Source of the DNA: Gordius sp. MW1 | Lineage: Eukaryota > Nematomorpha > Gordioida > Gordea > Gordiidae | Direction of reading: 5' to 3' | DNA length: 64,000 bases | NCBI GenBank assembly: GCA_964036665.1 | Contig: OZ038526.1 | Span: 17,608,001-17,672,000, forward strand | Notes under the pieces: generated by a model | The model's input: only the letters and a program-made list of their open reading frames with translations | Told to the model about the DNA's origin: nothing | The model's database searches: none | In this document: positions 22,590-34,631 of the stretch, piece after piece | How positions within the stretch are numbered: the stretch's first letter is position 1 | Layout: the number at the start of each line of letters is the position of its first letter | Program-made: the position numbers and the translations under genes

Positions 22590-23600
22590 TGGGGTTAGAA
22601 TCCCGGAGTTTTTTTTGACTCTTATGATTGTTCTTGTTACTATCATTGATAATAAGAATTTTTGGCCGTCCGCTGGCTGCTGACCAATGAAAAAAATGAC
22701 CATTGGCCAAAATGTGAATCGAAATTATTTTTTTCGTTTTTTTTTGACTATTATGATTGTTCCTGTTTCTACCATTGCTATTATGACTTTTTGGCCGTCC
22801 GCTGGCTGCTGACCAATGTTATATAATAAACATCAATAAAAGTTGTTTACTTTTAATTGCGATGCAATTTAACTAGTTTTTGGGTTAGAATCCCGGAGTT
22901 TTTTTTACTCTTATGATTGTTCTTGTTACTATCATTGATAATAAGACTTTTTGGCCGTCCGTTGGCTGCTGACCAATGAAAAAAATGACCATTGGCCAAA
23001 ATGTGAATCCGAGTTTATTTTTTCGTTTTTTTTTGACTATTATGATTGTTCCTGTTACTACCATTGCTATTATGACTTTTTGGCCGTCCGCTGGCTCCTG
23101 ACCGATGGAAAAAATGACCATTGGCCAAAATGTGAATCGAAAATATTTTTTTCGTTTTTTTATGACTATTATGATTGTTCCTGTTCCTACCATTGCTATT
23201 ATGACTTTTTGGCCGTCCGCTGGCTGCTGACCAATGGAATAAAATGACCATTGGCCAAAATGTGATTCGAAACTTTTTTTTCGTTTCTTTTTGACTATTA
23301 TGAATTTATATCCACTTTTACCGTGTCCTGGCTGCTGACCAATGGAAAAAAATGACCATTGGCCAAAATGTGATTCGAAATTTTTTTTTTCGTTTTTTTT
23401 ACTCTTATGAATTTATATCCACTTTTACCGTGTGCTGGCTGCTGACCAATGGAAAAAAATGACCTTTGGCCAAAGTGAGCATCAAAATTTTTTTTTCCGT
23501 TTTTTTTGGCTATCATTGACTTATAGAGTATCTGTTGGTACTGACCAATAGAGAAAAAGTGACCATTGGCCAAATTTTTGATTTTTTCAATTAAAAATTG
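22590..23600 (-). repeat. Tandem array of CCAAT-hairpin units
   Basis: Units of about 105 or 128 bp, each with TGACCAATG-A(n)-ATGACCATTGGCC, which can fold on itself. Lengths near a multiple of three create long open frames on both strands; I do not regard these as genes. Confidence 0.75.
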
Positions 23601-24114
23601 TTCAAATTCAACAAAAAATTTCTCCCAACAATTCTGCAAATTCTTAACATTGTGTTGTTTTATAATATAATGTTTGTTAGACCCATAATCACTAAAGGCC
23701 ATAAAAACTAATGTAATACGCAACTAGATGCAAACACTAAATCTAACCCTACCCTTGCCTATATTACATTTTGCCTATAAATGGAAAATTTGTATAAATA
23801 ATTAATTAGTCATAAGGCATTTAATACCCCCCTATAGGCATTCTCGCCCCTTCCCACCTTTCTCGCCCATAAATTGCATAGCAAATATGATACATTTATA
23901 CAAAGTACAGATGAGTCGTCCCCCCTTCCCTTCCCCTCTTCCCTTCCCTTTTCCCCCTTCCCACGAGGGCCGAAGGCCCGAGTTTATTATTATAGGACGG
24001 TCGTGTCCCCCCCCCTCCTGCGTGGCTAAATAAATTAAAAAATCTAATTTTTTCATTTTTTGCACATTAAATAAGGAGAAAAATGAAAATAGTGCCAATA
24101 AATGTTGATATATC

Positions 24115-24978
24115 CAAGGGCGTAGCCAGGTTTTGAATTAAAAGGGGGGGGGGCAGATTAAAAAAAAAGGTCTTGACTCTGAGAGCAAAAATAAAATAAA
24201 AAAAAGGTATCGACTATCCAAAAATTTTCCTGCGACAGTAATTTAAATTTCATTTTACCAAAATAATTTATATTTATGTGTAAATTCGCTAATACGCATC
24301 TGTATTATTTTGAGTTAAGTTCAAATAGGGGGGGGGGGGTAGCCGCGCCCTCTGCCCCCGCCTGGCTAATTAAAGGGGGGGGGGGGTAAAACATAATTTT
24401 TTTAATTTTTAAGGGTTTTTGTATTGAAATCCTTCTTTTTTTAAATTAGGAAGGGGGCAGCCGCGCCCCTTGCTTTCCCCTGGCTAATTAGGGGGGGGGG
24501 GCAGCCTCCCCCCTGGCTACGCCCATGATTATGATATTGTTTCGTAATTACATAAAAATAAAAAAAAATTGCTTGAAGGGCCAGGGGGCCAAAGATTTTT
24601 TCCTTGAGGGGGGAGGCATGGAGCCAGGTTTTCTCTCTTGGGTGGGCCTGGGCCTTGGACCCTCTTTAACTATTTGTTTAAAATTTTTTGCATAATAAAC
24701 ACTTACCAATTATATTTGATATATTCCTAATCTTAAAATTTATCTATATGCCCCCCCCCCCCTAATTGGCCAGGGGGCAGAGGGCGCGGCTGCCCCCCTC
24801 GCTAATTAAAAAAAGGATCAAATTTCAATACAAATACCCTTAAAAATTAAAAAAAATTATATTTTGCCCCCCCCCCCCCTAATTTAAATTACGGTCGCAG
24901 GAAAATTTTTGGATAGTCAAGCAAAAATTTTTAATAATCTGCCCCCCCCCCCTAATTCAAAACCTGGGTACGCCCATG
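24115..24978. mobile_element. hAT-like element inside Helitron 1, itself nested
   Basis: Outer ends GGGCGTAGCCAGGTTTTGAA and TTCAAAACCTGGGTACGCCC are inverted. An inner end CTGGCTACGCCCATG at about 24515-24529 and several GGGGG runs with CTGGCTAATTA show more than one insertion. The same nest is in Helitron 2, so it was there before the Helitron copies separated. Confidence 0.6.
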
Positions 24979-25034
24979 ATATATATTCTGCTAATACACC
25001 CGGGTAAATGGCAAAACAACGTTTGATTTTTCGT

Positions 25035-25420
25035 TAAATAAACTATATGCGTATCCGTATCCGCCTTTTGTTTATATTTTATCATAAAGACCAGGCGAAA
25101 TTTTTTTTTAATTATAGGTAAATATGACTTAAAAAAATTTGCTTCATGAAAATTTAAATTCGAACATTATTGAGGTAAAATTTTGTGTTTTTAACCACCC
25201 TAAATATCAATTATTTGTTATTTTTCGTTAAATAAACTATATGCGTATCCGTATCCGCCTTTTGTTTATATTTTATCATAAAGGCCAGGCGCGATTTTTT
25301 TTTGATTATAGGTAAATTTGACTTAAAAAAATTTGCTTCGTGAAAATTTAAATTGGAACATTATTAAGGTAAAATTTTGTGTTTTTAACCACCTTTAAAA
25401 ATATCAATTATTTGTTATTT
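25035..25420 (+). repeat. Tandem duplication inside Helitron 1
   Basis: Two copies of about 190 bp beginning TTTTTCGTTAAATAAACTAT and containing GCGTATCCGTATCCGCC. Helitron 2 has a single copy, so the duplication is specific to Helitron 1. Confidence 0.7.
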
Positions 25421-25538
25421 TTCGTTTAGTTGAGTTTTTAAAAAAATATTTTGGTAGTTTTAAATTTTCTTATTTAAATTTTTTAATTTTTTTTAAATTT
25501 TTTTAATATGGCAAAACAACGTTTGCCGGGTCAGCTAG

Positions 25539-26914
25539 TTATATAATAAAATGAAACAATAATAGAAAATCAATATATTATAGATAATTTAACAAATATA
25601 AATTATTATGAAAAAATGGAGGGCCGTAAAAAAATTATAAAATATTTGGGGGGGGGGCCACCTGTATAAAAAGGCTACGAACCACTGATTTAAAAACTTC
25701 AGCAATAGGCGTTTTTTGATCATCAATTATTCAAGTATTTGGTTAAGTATTTTATGATTTTGGGAGGTTTAAAAGTTAAAAGATATAAAAATGTACAGGA
25801 AAATTTACGTAAATGAGAACTTTAAAAATCACGAGGAAAAATAAACATAAAATTTAAATACTCAAATAAAAAGATTAAGAAATTTAGAGAAAAGTAAAGG
25901 CAATGGCATAATAAAAAACAGTTAAGATACGTAATTTTGGCTAATTAACTTATAATTCGCAGATTTTGTCACATGCTTAAATGGACTTCTAATTAAGTAG
26001 CCACTATAAAATTACTCTTTAATCCCATTTTATTTATGGGATGTCGTCTATAAAAACCATTAGGATTTTAAAAAATCCCACAATTAAATAGCGACTTTTT
26101 GTCAGGTTAAAATTGAGTTATACATATTGGTAAATTTGGCACGAAGTAATTTATTAAGAATAGCGGTGAAGCGGCGTTGAGAGATGATCTCTCTTTCTTT
26201 CTTCATCTCCTCCACTCCCGCCCCCTAGCGGTGGGTGGATAAGAGAGGAAGATAGGGGGGGGGGGGGGTAGGGGTTTAACCTTGGCATAGCGCCATTGAA
26301 AAAAAAAATCAATATAAAATAACGAAGGAATTATTTCCCCCTCTCCCCTTTTAATTGCTATATAATAATTAATAGGCGCGGTAGAGTAAACCCCAATACG
26401 TATACCGATACCGTTTTGTCGACCCAAATCAGTTTTTAGACATTTTCCTGCCATATAAATAAGGTCTAATTTAAAAGGTCCATTTTTACAGCGTAACTGT
26501 ACATGAATAATTTAGCGTTTAGCTATGATTTTAGATCACCGTGTAATGTGTTCATGCTAAAATAAGCCCAATTAGTGCCTAAAAGGCATACAAATATGGC
26601 TATATGTTCATTTAAAACTAAATGTATGTGTAGTTCCACCTAAATCAAGGGGTATTAAAATTTTATAATCTTCAAAGATAAAATTTTTTTAATACTTGAA
26701 AAGGCAAAAAGATGGAACCAAGAGGTAAAAAAATGATATATTTTTAGATAAATAAGTCAAGAAAATTGTAGCAGGTATGTCTAGTCCAGGTTTACTTATT
26801 CAATAATAATATAAGCTAACTACCTGACAGACTTCGAAGATGGGTTATCTCTAGCATATATTATTTTTATTTTAAAATTGTTATTAAAAATTCTATTATA
26901 CATTTTGACTTATT
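25539..26914. other. AT-rich sequence between Helitron 1 and the next cassette
   Basis: No gene recognised. Homopolymer runs occur near 25650 and 26258. A G/A-rich patch near 26210-26270 weakly resembles the composite repeat cap. Confidence 0.25.
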
Positions 26915-27298
26915 CACGTGCGGTGTAACATCTATGACACGTAGAAAAATTTTACTAGTTATATAAACTTACGCGCGCCATCTAATAAAGTACAATTCGT
27001 GTTTTAATAGTTTAATAGAAGATTGAATTTAATAGAAAGAACGGGCTATGATTATACCTTTGAGGGAGGTTTCAAATTTTGTGTTAGTTTCTATCAATAT
27101 ATTGTATCGTAAATTAGAATTTAATACCTATATTTTTTTAACTATTACTTTATAGGTTTTCTATGAAATCACAATCTAATTAAATGAAATATATTAACCC
27201 AATAAAAAAATATATATGCATTTATAAGGTTAAAAATATATTACATAGTTGGCTGTCTGTTAGACCATCTATAATAAATTTTTAGATTGTATATAAAA
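26915..27298 (+). repeat. Cassette starting CACGTGCGGTG, copy 1
   Basis: About 385 bp from CACGTGCGGTGTAACATC to the first CCAAT-hairpin unit, including ACTTACGCGCGCCATCTAAT. Near-identical copies lie at 31497-31886 and 60451-60838 in the same position ahead of an array. Confidence 0.7.
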
Positions 27299-28616
27299 TT
27301 TGGCCAATGGTCATTTTTTTCCATTGGTCAGGACCAACAGATACTCTAATGATAGCCCAAAAAACGGGGAAAAATTTTTTGACGCTCGCTTTGGCCAATG
27401 GTCATTTTTTTCATTGGTCAGCAGCCAGCGGACGAAAGTCATATTATCAATGGTATTAACAGGAACAATCATAAGAGTCAAAAGAAAACGGAAAAAAAAA
27501 ATTTCGATTCACAATTTGGCCAATGGTCATTTTTTTCCATTGGTCAGTACCAACAGATCCTCTATAAGTCAATAATAGCCAAACGAAAAAAATTTTTTGA
27601 TGCTCACTTTGGCCAATGGCCATTTTTTTCCATTGGTCTGCAGCCAGGACACGTTAAAAGTCGATATAAATACATAAGAGTCAAAAAGAACTGAAAAAAA
27701 ATTGTCGATTCACACTTTGGCCAGTGGTCATTTTTTTTATTGGTCAGTACCAAGAGATAGTCTATTAATATATAAGAGCCAAAAATAACGAAAAATTTTT
27801 TTTGATTATTGGCCAATGGTCATTTTCTTTCATTGGTCAGCAGCCAGTGGAAGGCCAAAAAGCCATATTATCAATGGTAGTAACAATAATTTTTTGGCCT
27901 TTCGGGATTCGAACCACAGATCTGAATGGGCATATTGTAGGGGGGGGCACAGGGACCCATATCAGTAGAGGCATAGGCTTTGTTAGGGGAGGGCATAGGG
28001 TAATTGTCAATGTTAGCCAAAAAAACGAAAAAAATAATTTCGATTCACATTTTGGCCAATGGTCATTTTTACCATCGGTCAGCAGCCAGCGGACGGCCAA
28101 AAAATCATAATAGCAATGGTAGTAACAGGAACAATCATAGTAGTCAAAAAAAACGAAAAAAAAACTTGGATTCACATTTTGGCCAGTGGTCATTTTTTTC
28201 ATTGGTCAGCACCCAACGGACGGCCAAAAAGTCTTATTATCAATGGTAGTAACAAGAACAATCATAAGAGTGAAAAAAAACTCCGGTTTTCGAACCCAAA
28301 AACTAGTTAAATAATTAAATAGGGGCACAGGGACCCATATCAGTAGATGCATAGGCCCTTGTAGTGGAGGGCATAGGGTAATTATCAATGTTAACATATT
28401 CAAAAACGAAAAAAAAATTCGATTTATTTGGTCAATGGTCATTTTTTTTAATGATCAGTAGGTTGCGGACGGTCAAAAAGTCATATTATCAATGGTATTA
28501 ACAAGAACAAAATATTAATTTAATTAAATATATACATTGGAGGGTAAACGGACGGACATCAACGGACAGACATCAACGGACAACCAAAAACGAGCCCATA
28601 AATTGCATAGCAATTA
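27299..28616 (+). repeat. CCAAT-hairpin array ending in the family terminus
   Basis: About eight hairpin units with a B-box module at 27895-28020. The end is GAGCCCATAAATTGCATAGCAA at about 28590-28611. It is a mosaic of the same parts as the full copies, without its own cap. Confidence 0.65.
27895..28020 (-). repeat. B-box module, tRNA 3'-half-like
   Basis: On the minus strand GGTTCGAATCCCG follows a run of CCTATGCC-type repeats. Only the 3' half of a tRNA is imitated. Confidence 0.5.
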
Positions 28617-29221
28617 ATAGTACCTAGCTAACACTATTGAGATAATTTAACGCCTTAAAAGATGTCTCTAACGCATGAATGGATATGCATATATAATATG
28701 AACAATGCATAGTTAAAAAAATTACATATTAAATTTCCATTATCATATACAATTTAACTGATAGCAGTTATATAGTGATAATAAATTAAACTCGGGCCTT
28801 CGGCCCTCGTGGGAAGGGGGAGAAGGGAAGGGAAGAGGGGAAGGGAAGAGGGGAAGGGAAGGGGGGACGACTCATCTGTACTTCGTATAAATGTATCATA
28901 TTTGCTATGCAATTTATGGGCGAGAAAGGTGGGAAGGGGCGAGAATGCCTATAGGGGGGTATTAAATGCCTAATGATTAATAAATTATTTATACAAATTT
29001 TCCATTATAGGCAAAATGTAATAACGGCAAAATGTAATATAGGCAAGGGTTAGATTTAGTGTTTGCATCTAGTTGCGTATTACATTAGTTTTTATGGCCT
29101 TTAGTGATTATGGGTCTAACAAACATTATATTATAAAACAACACAATGTTAAGAATTTGCAGAATTGTTGGGAGAAATTTTTTGTTGAATTTAAACAATT
29201 TTTAATTAAAAAAATCAAAAA

Positions 29222-30200
29222 TTTGGCCAATGGTCACTTTTTCTCTATTGGTCAGTACCCACAGATACTCTATAAGTCAATGATAGCGAAAAAAACGGAA
29301 AAAAAAATTTTGATGCTCACTTCGGCCAATGGTCATTTTTTTCCATTGGTCAACAGCCAGCACACGGTAAAAGTGGATATAAATTCATAAGAGTAAAAAA
29401 AAACGAAAAAAAAATTTCGAATCACATTTTGGCCAATGGTCATTTTTTTCCATTGGTCAGCAGCCAGGACACGGTAAAAGCGGATATAAATTCATAATAG
29501 TCAAAAAAAAGGAAAAAAAAGTTTTCGAATCACATTTTGGCCAATGGTCATTTTATTCCATTGGTCAGCAGCCAGCGGACGGCCAAAAAGTCATAATAGC
29601 AATGGTAGGAACAGGAACAATCATAATAGTAAAAAAAAAACGAAAAAAATAATTTCGATTCACATTTTGGCCAATGGTCATTTTTTCCATCGGTCAGGAG
29701 CCAGCGGACGGCCAGAAAATCATAATAGCAATGGTAGTAACAGGAACAATCATAATAGTCAAAAAAAAACGAAAAAATAAACTCGGATTCACATTTTGGC
29801 CAATGGTCATTTTTTTGATTGGTCAGCAGCCAACGGACGGCCAAAAAGTCTTATTATCAATGATAGTAACAAGAACAATCATAAGAGTCAAAAAAACTCC
29901 GGGATTCTAACCCAAAAACTAGTTAAATTGCATAGCAATTAGAAGTAAACATCTTTTATTTATGTTTATTATATAACATTGGTCAGCAGCCAGCGGACGG
30001 CCAAAAAGTCATAATAGCAATGGTAGAAACAGGAACAATCATAATAGTCAAAAAAAAACGAAAAAAATAATTTCGATTCACATTTTGGCCAATGGTCATT
30101 TTTTTCATTGGTCAGCAGCCAGCGGACGGCCAAAAATTCTTATTATCAATGATAGTAACAAGAACAATCATAAGAGTCAAAAAAAACTCCGGGATTCTAA
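29222..30200 (+). repeat. Tandem array of CCAAT-hairpin units
   Basis: GGCCAATGG starts at about 29225, 29324, 29431, 29539, 29669 and 29798, so spacing is 99-130 bp. Two unit types alternate in blocks, one with ACGGTAAAAGTGGATATAAA and one with GCGGACGGCCAAAAAGTCA. Confidence 0.78.
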
Positions 30201-30202
30201 CC

Positions 30203-30440
30203 CCAAAACTAGTTAAATTGCATAGCAATTAAAAAGTAAACAACTTTTATTTATGTTTATTATATAACTAGTTAAATTGCATAGCATTAAAAGTAAACAA
30301 CTTTTATCTATGTTTATTATATAACAAAAACTAGTTAAATTGCATAGCAATTAAAAGTAAACAACTTTTATTTATGCTTATTATATAACTAGTTAAATTG
30401 CATAGCAATTAAAAGTAAACAACTTTTATTTATGTTTATA
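30203..30440 (+). repeat. Five tandem 58-bp units with TTGCATAGCAA
   Basis: Each unit holds TAGTTAAATTGCATAGCAAT and AACTTTTATTTATGTTTATT. Expansion of the element's own terminal motif seems likely. Confidence 0.7.
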
Positions 30441-31083
30441 TAATAGATAATTTAACAAATCTTATATAACACAGCGAGGGAGATAGAGATGAGGGGTGGG
30501 GCACCTCTTATGCATAGCAATTAAAAATAACACAGCGAGGGAGATAGAGATGAGGGGTGGGGCACCTCTTTCTCATGCATTAATTTAAAAAAGCGATAAC
30601 CTAATATACCAAATGCAAATAGATAGGGAGGGTAACGGACAGACATCGGACAACGGACACCAAAAAACGAGCCCATAAATTGCATAGCAATTAATAAACT
30701 CGGGCCTTCGGCCCTCGTGGGAAGGGGGAGAAGAGAAGGGGAGTAGGGGAAGGGAAGAGGGGAAGGGGGAACTCTTCTATACTCCGTATAAACGTAGCAT
30801 ATTTGCTATGCAATTTATGGGCGAGAAAGGTGGGAAGGGGCGAGAATGCCTATAGGGGTATTAGATGCAAAATAATTAGTTAATTAGTTATAGGCCCTTG
30901 TAGGGGAGGACATAGGGTAATTATCAATGTTAACCAATTCAAAAACTAAAAAAAATTTCGATTTATATGGCCAATGGTCTTTTTTTTTGGTCAGTAGCCA
31001 GCGGACGGTCAAAAATTCATATTATCATTGGTATTAACATGAACAAATATTAATTTAATTTAAAAAAATTAAAAAAAAAAATT

Positions 31084-31153
31084 TGTCTCCTCCCTGACTT
31101 GAACCCCATACCTCCAGTTCACAAGCTGGCGCTATAACCACTATACCATGCTG
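31084..31153 (-). repeat. tRNA-like module, TATAGTGGTT type
   Basis: Minus strand: TGGTATAGTGGTTATAGCG (A box), CCAG-CTTGTGAA-CTGG (anticodon-like stem), GGGGTTCAAGTC (B box). The arms are too irregular for a working tRNA. Twin at 60054-60122. Confidence 0.6.
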
Positions 31154-31496
31154 GCTTTAAAATAGTAGAAGTTATTATGTTATTTATATAGATAATAAAA
31201 TAATAAAGTTGTGTTTTATGTTTAGAAAATCAATATATTTCGGTCAGTAGCCAGCGGACGGTCAAAAAGTCATATTATCAATGGTATTAACAAAAACAAA
31301 ATATTAATTTAATGTAAAAAAAAAATTAAAAAAAAAAAGTTTTTTTTAGTTTTAAAAAAAGGCTAAATTCTTAAACTACCAGCCCGATTCGGTCGAAACT
31401 TTACCCGTAGGTGCCCAGGGCGGCCGGGGGTAAAATAACCTTTTCAGATTCCTAAAATACCTTTTCATTTTAAAAATATCGGACATTTCCCTGCCA

Positions 31497-31886
31497 CACG
31501 TGCGGTGTAATATCTATGACACGTAGAAAAATTTTACTAATTATATAAACTTACGCGCGCCATCTAATAAAGTACAATTCGTGTTTGAGTTTAATAGTAG
31601 ATTCAATTTAATTAGAAATAACGGGCTATGATTATACCTTTGAAGGAGGTTTCGAATTTCGTGTTAGTTTCTATCGATATATTTTATCGTAAATTAGAAT
31701 CTAATACCTATATTATTTTTTTTAAATATTACTTTTTAGGTTTTCTATGAAATCACAATCTAATTAAATGAAATATATTAACCCAATAAAAAAATATATA
31801 TGCATTTATAAGGTTAAAAATATATATTACATAGTTGGCTGTCTGTTAGACCATCTATAATAAATTTTTAGGTTATATATAAAATT
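31497..31886 (+). repeat. Cassette starting CACGTGCGGTG, copy 2
   Basis: Same as 26915-27298 with few differences. Here it lies inside a full composite repeat. Confidence 0.7.
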
Positions 31887-33017
31887 TGGCCAATGGTCAT
31901 TTTTTTTCATTGGTCAGCAGCCAGGACACGGTAAAAGTGGATATAAATTCATAAGAGTAAAAAAAACGAAAAAAAAATTTTCAAATCACATTTTGGCCAA
32001 TAGTCCTTTTTTTCCATTGGTCAGCAGCCAGGACACGGTAAAAGTGGATATAAATTCATAATAGTCAAAAAAAAAAACTAAAAAAAATTTCCGAATCACA
32101 TTTTGGCCAATGGTCATTTTTTTCCATTGGTCAGCAGCCAGGACACGGTAAAAGTGGATATAAATTCATAATAGTCAAAAAAAACTAAAAAAAAATTTTC
32201 GAATTACATTTTGGCCAATGGTCATTTTTTTCCATTGGTCAGCAGCCAGAACACGGTAAAAGTGGATATAAATTCATAATAGTCAAAAAAAACGAAAAAA
32301 AAAATTTCGAATCACATTTTGGCCAATGGTGATTTTTTTCCATTGGTCAGCAGCCAACGGACGGCCAAAAAGTCATAATAGCAATGGTAGTAATAGGAAC
32401 AATCATAATAGTCAAAAAAAAACGAAAAAATAAACTCGGATTCACATTTTGGCCAATGGTCATTTTTTTCATTGGTCAGCAGCCAGCGGACGGCCAAAAA
32501 GTCTTATTATCAATGATAGTAACAAGAACAATCATAAGAGTCAAAAAAAACTCCGGGATTCTAACCCCAAAACTAGTTAAATTGCATAGCAATTACCAAA
32601 ATTTAAATGTAAATATACTTTGCATTAATTTAACGTAGCAATTAAAACCCGACCCCGCCCGAAAGCGAGGGAGATAGAGATGAGGGGTGGGGCACCTCTT
32701 GATAGAGATGAGGGGTGGGGCACCTCTTTCTCATGCATTAATTTAAAAAATCGATAACCTAATATACCCAATGCAAATAGATAGGGAGGGTAACGGACAG
32801 ACAACGGACAACGGACAGACAACGGACAACGGACAACCAAAAACGAGCCCATAAATTGCATAGCAATTAATACTCTGTACTAAAATGTAGGCTCACCAAA
32901 TAGCGAAAATCGCTCTGAATGAACGGGAATATCTATTTAGCCTAAGGCGGCGTTCGTGATGACGCGCGAAAAGTGAATTTTGGGGCTAATTTATCTACTC
33001 TTCATTTTTAATTGCTA

Positions 33018-33037
33018 TGCAATTTATGGGATCACTT
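33018..33037 (+). repeat. Family terminus, isolated
   Basis: AATTGCTATGCAATTTATGG opens a partial copy. It is followed by TTCGGCGTCCGC repeats and a GGGTTCGAATCCCGG B-box-like site at about 33166-33180, then the array at 33180-34575. Confidence 0.5.
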
Positions 33038-33179
33038 TCGATTTTGTTTGTCCGCCTATTCGGCGTCCGCTATTCGGCGTCCGCTATTCGGCGTGCGCAC
33101 CGAATGTCACGCACCGAATGTTTTGTTTTGTTTACTTTTAATTTTTGTTAATTTAACCAGTTTTTGGGTTCGAATCCCG

Positions 33180-34575
33180 GGTTTTTTTTTGACTATTATG
33201 ATTGTTCCTGTTACTACCAATGTTATTATGACTTTTTGGCCGTCCGTTGGGTGCTGACCGATGGAAAAAAATGACCATTGGCCAAAATGTGAATCCAAGT
33301 TTATTTTTTCGTTTTTTTTCGACTATTATGATTGTTCCTGTTACTACCATTGCTATTATGACTTTTTGGCCGTCCGTTGGGTGCTGACCAATGAAAAAAA
33401 TGACCATTGACCAAAATGTGAATCCAAGTTTATTTTTTTCGTTTTTTTTGATTATTATGATTATTCCTGTTACTACCATTGCTATTATGACTTTTTGGCC
33501 GTCCGTTGATTGCTGACCAATGGAAAAAAATGACCATTGGCCAAAATGTGAATCGGAATTATTTTTTTCGTTTTTTTTGATTATTATGATTGTTCCTGTT
33601 ACTACCAATGCTATTATGACTTTTTGGCCGTCCGTTGATTGCTGACCAATGGAAAAAAATGACGATTGGCCAAAATGTGAATCGGAATTATTGTTTTCGT
33701 TTTTTTTTGATTATTATGATTGTTCCTGTTACTACCAATGCTATTTTGACTTTTTGGCCGTCCGTTGATTGCTGACCAATGGAAAAAAATGACCATTTTT
33801 AATTATTATGATTGTTCCTGTTACTACCAATGCTATTATGACTTTTTGGCCGTCCGTTGTTGGGTGCTGACCAATGGAAAAAAATGACCATTGGCCAAAA
33901 TGTGATTCGAAAATTTTTTTTTCGTTTTTTTTGACTCTTATGAATTTATATCCACTTTTACCGTGTCCTGGCTGCTGACCAATGCAAAAAAAATGACCAT
34001 TGGCCAAAGTGTGAATCGAAATTTTTTTTTCATTATTGTTTTGACTCTTATGTATTTATATCGACTTTTAACGTGTACTGGCTGCTGACCAATGGAAAAA
34101 ATGACCATTGGCCAAAATGTGAATCGAAATTAATTATATGTTTCGTTTTTTTTTGATTATTATGATTGTTCCTGTTACTACCAATGCTATTATGACTTTT
34201 TGGCCGTCCGTTGGGCTGTCCAATAGAAAAAAATGACCATTGGCCAAAATGTGATTTGAAATTTTTTTTTTCGTTTTTTTTGACTCTTATGAATTTATAT
34301 CCACTTTTACCGTGTCCTGGCTGCTGACCAATGCAAAAAAATGACCATTGGCCAAAGTGTGAATCGAAATTTTTTCATTATTGTTTTGACTCTTATGTAT
34401 TTATATCGACTTTTAACGTGTACTGGCTGCTGACCGATGGAAAAATGACCATTAGCCAAAATGTGAATCGAAATTATTTTTTTCGTTTTTTTTGACTCTT
34501 ATGAATTTATATCCACTTTTACCGTGCCCTGGCTGCTGACCAATGAAAAAAATGACCATTGGCCAAAATGTGGTT
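33180..34575 (-). repeat. Tandem array of CCAAT-hairpin units, about twelve units
   Basis: Minus-strand version of the same unit. It has the longest uninterrupted run of GTCCGTTG(G/A)(T/G)TGCTGACC units in the window. It ends abruptly at 34575 next to sequence without the repeat. Confidence 0.75.
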
Positions 34576-34631
34576 GAAAAAGTTTTGATATCCTTACAAT
34601 ACCTGTGTCATTTTTAGGTGTACGGTCGTAA

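Larger units (their letters stand above)
22226..23983 (-). repeat. Full composite repeat inserted in Helitron 1
   Basis: On the minus strand it runs from cap (CTCGGGCCTTCGGCCC) to terminal GCCCATAAATTGCATAGCAA. It includes an array of CCAAT-hairpin units. Helitron 2 lacks it at the same place, so it inserted after the Helitron was assembled. A short AT-rich duplication (TTTA-like) is possible at the junctions. Confidence 0.7.
21855..25538 (+). mobile_element. Helitron 1, non-autonomous, carrying a nested repeat element
   Basis: It starts TCTTATATATAAAAATGAAAC after an A and ends in a GGCAAA/TTTGCC hairpin followed by GGGTCAGCTAG before a T. These are the hallmarks of Helitron ends and A-T target. 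Compared with Helitron 2 (36403-38130) it has about 1.76 kb extra at 22226-23983. It also has a tandem duplication near 25035-25420. No Rep/helicase gene is present. Confidence 0.8.
28791..30692 (+). repeat. Full composite repeat, 1.9 kb
   Basis: Cap CTCGGGCCTTCGGCCCTCG, polypurine tract, TTGCTATGCAATTTATGGGC near 28905, unique segment with ATGGGTCTAACAAACA, hairpin array (29222-30200), 58-bp tandem units, GAGGGGTGGGGC module, and terminal GCCCATAAATTGCATAGCAA. It is the plus-strand equivalent of the copy inside Helitron 1. AATTA-like bases border both ends. Confidence 0.72.
30699..32868 (+). repeat. Full composite repeat, 2.17 kb, twin of the copy at 59659
   Basis: Cap, inverted repeat, one hairpin unit, tRNA-like module (31084-31153), a Helitron-like piece with GCCCGATTCGGTCGAAACTT, the CACGTGCGGTG cassette, hairpin array (31886-32570) and terminal GCCCATAAATTGCATAGCAA. 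Order and sequence match 59659-61794 almost throughout. Only six bases separate it from the copy before. Confidence 0.75.

Noticed and set aside
27802-28310. Overlapping open frames of 80-120 codons on both strands
   Set aside because: They are products of tandem units of about 126 nt and show the same repeated peptides in several frames.
31084-31153. Functional tRNA gene
   Set aside because: Only the A and B boxes and one stem are good; the acceptor and T stems do not pair properly and the module sits in a dispersed repeat.
22590-34575. CRISPR-like regular repeats
   Set aside because: Units are contiguous long tandem repeats without unique spacers, in eukaryotic transposon-rich DNA.
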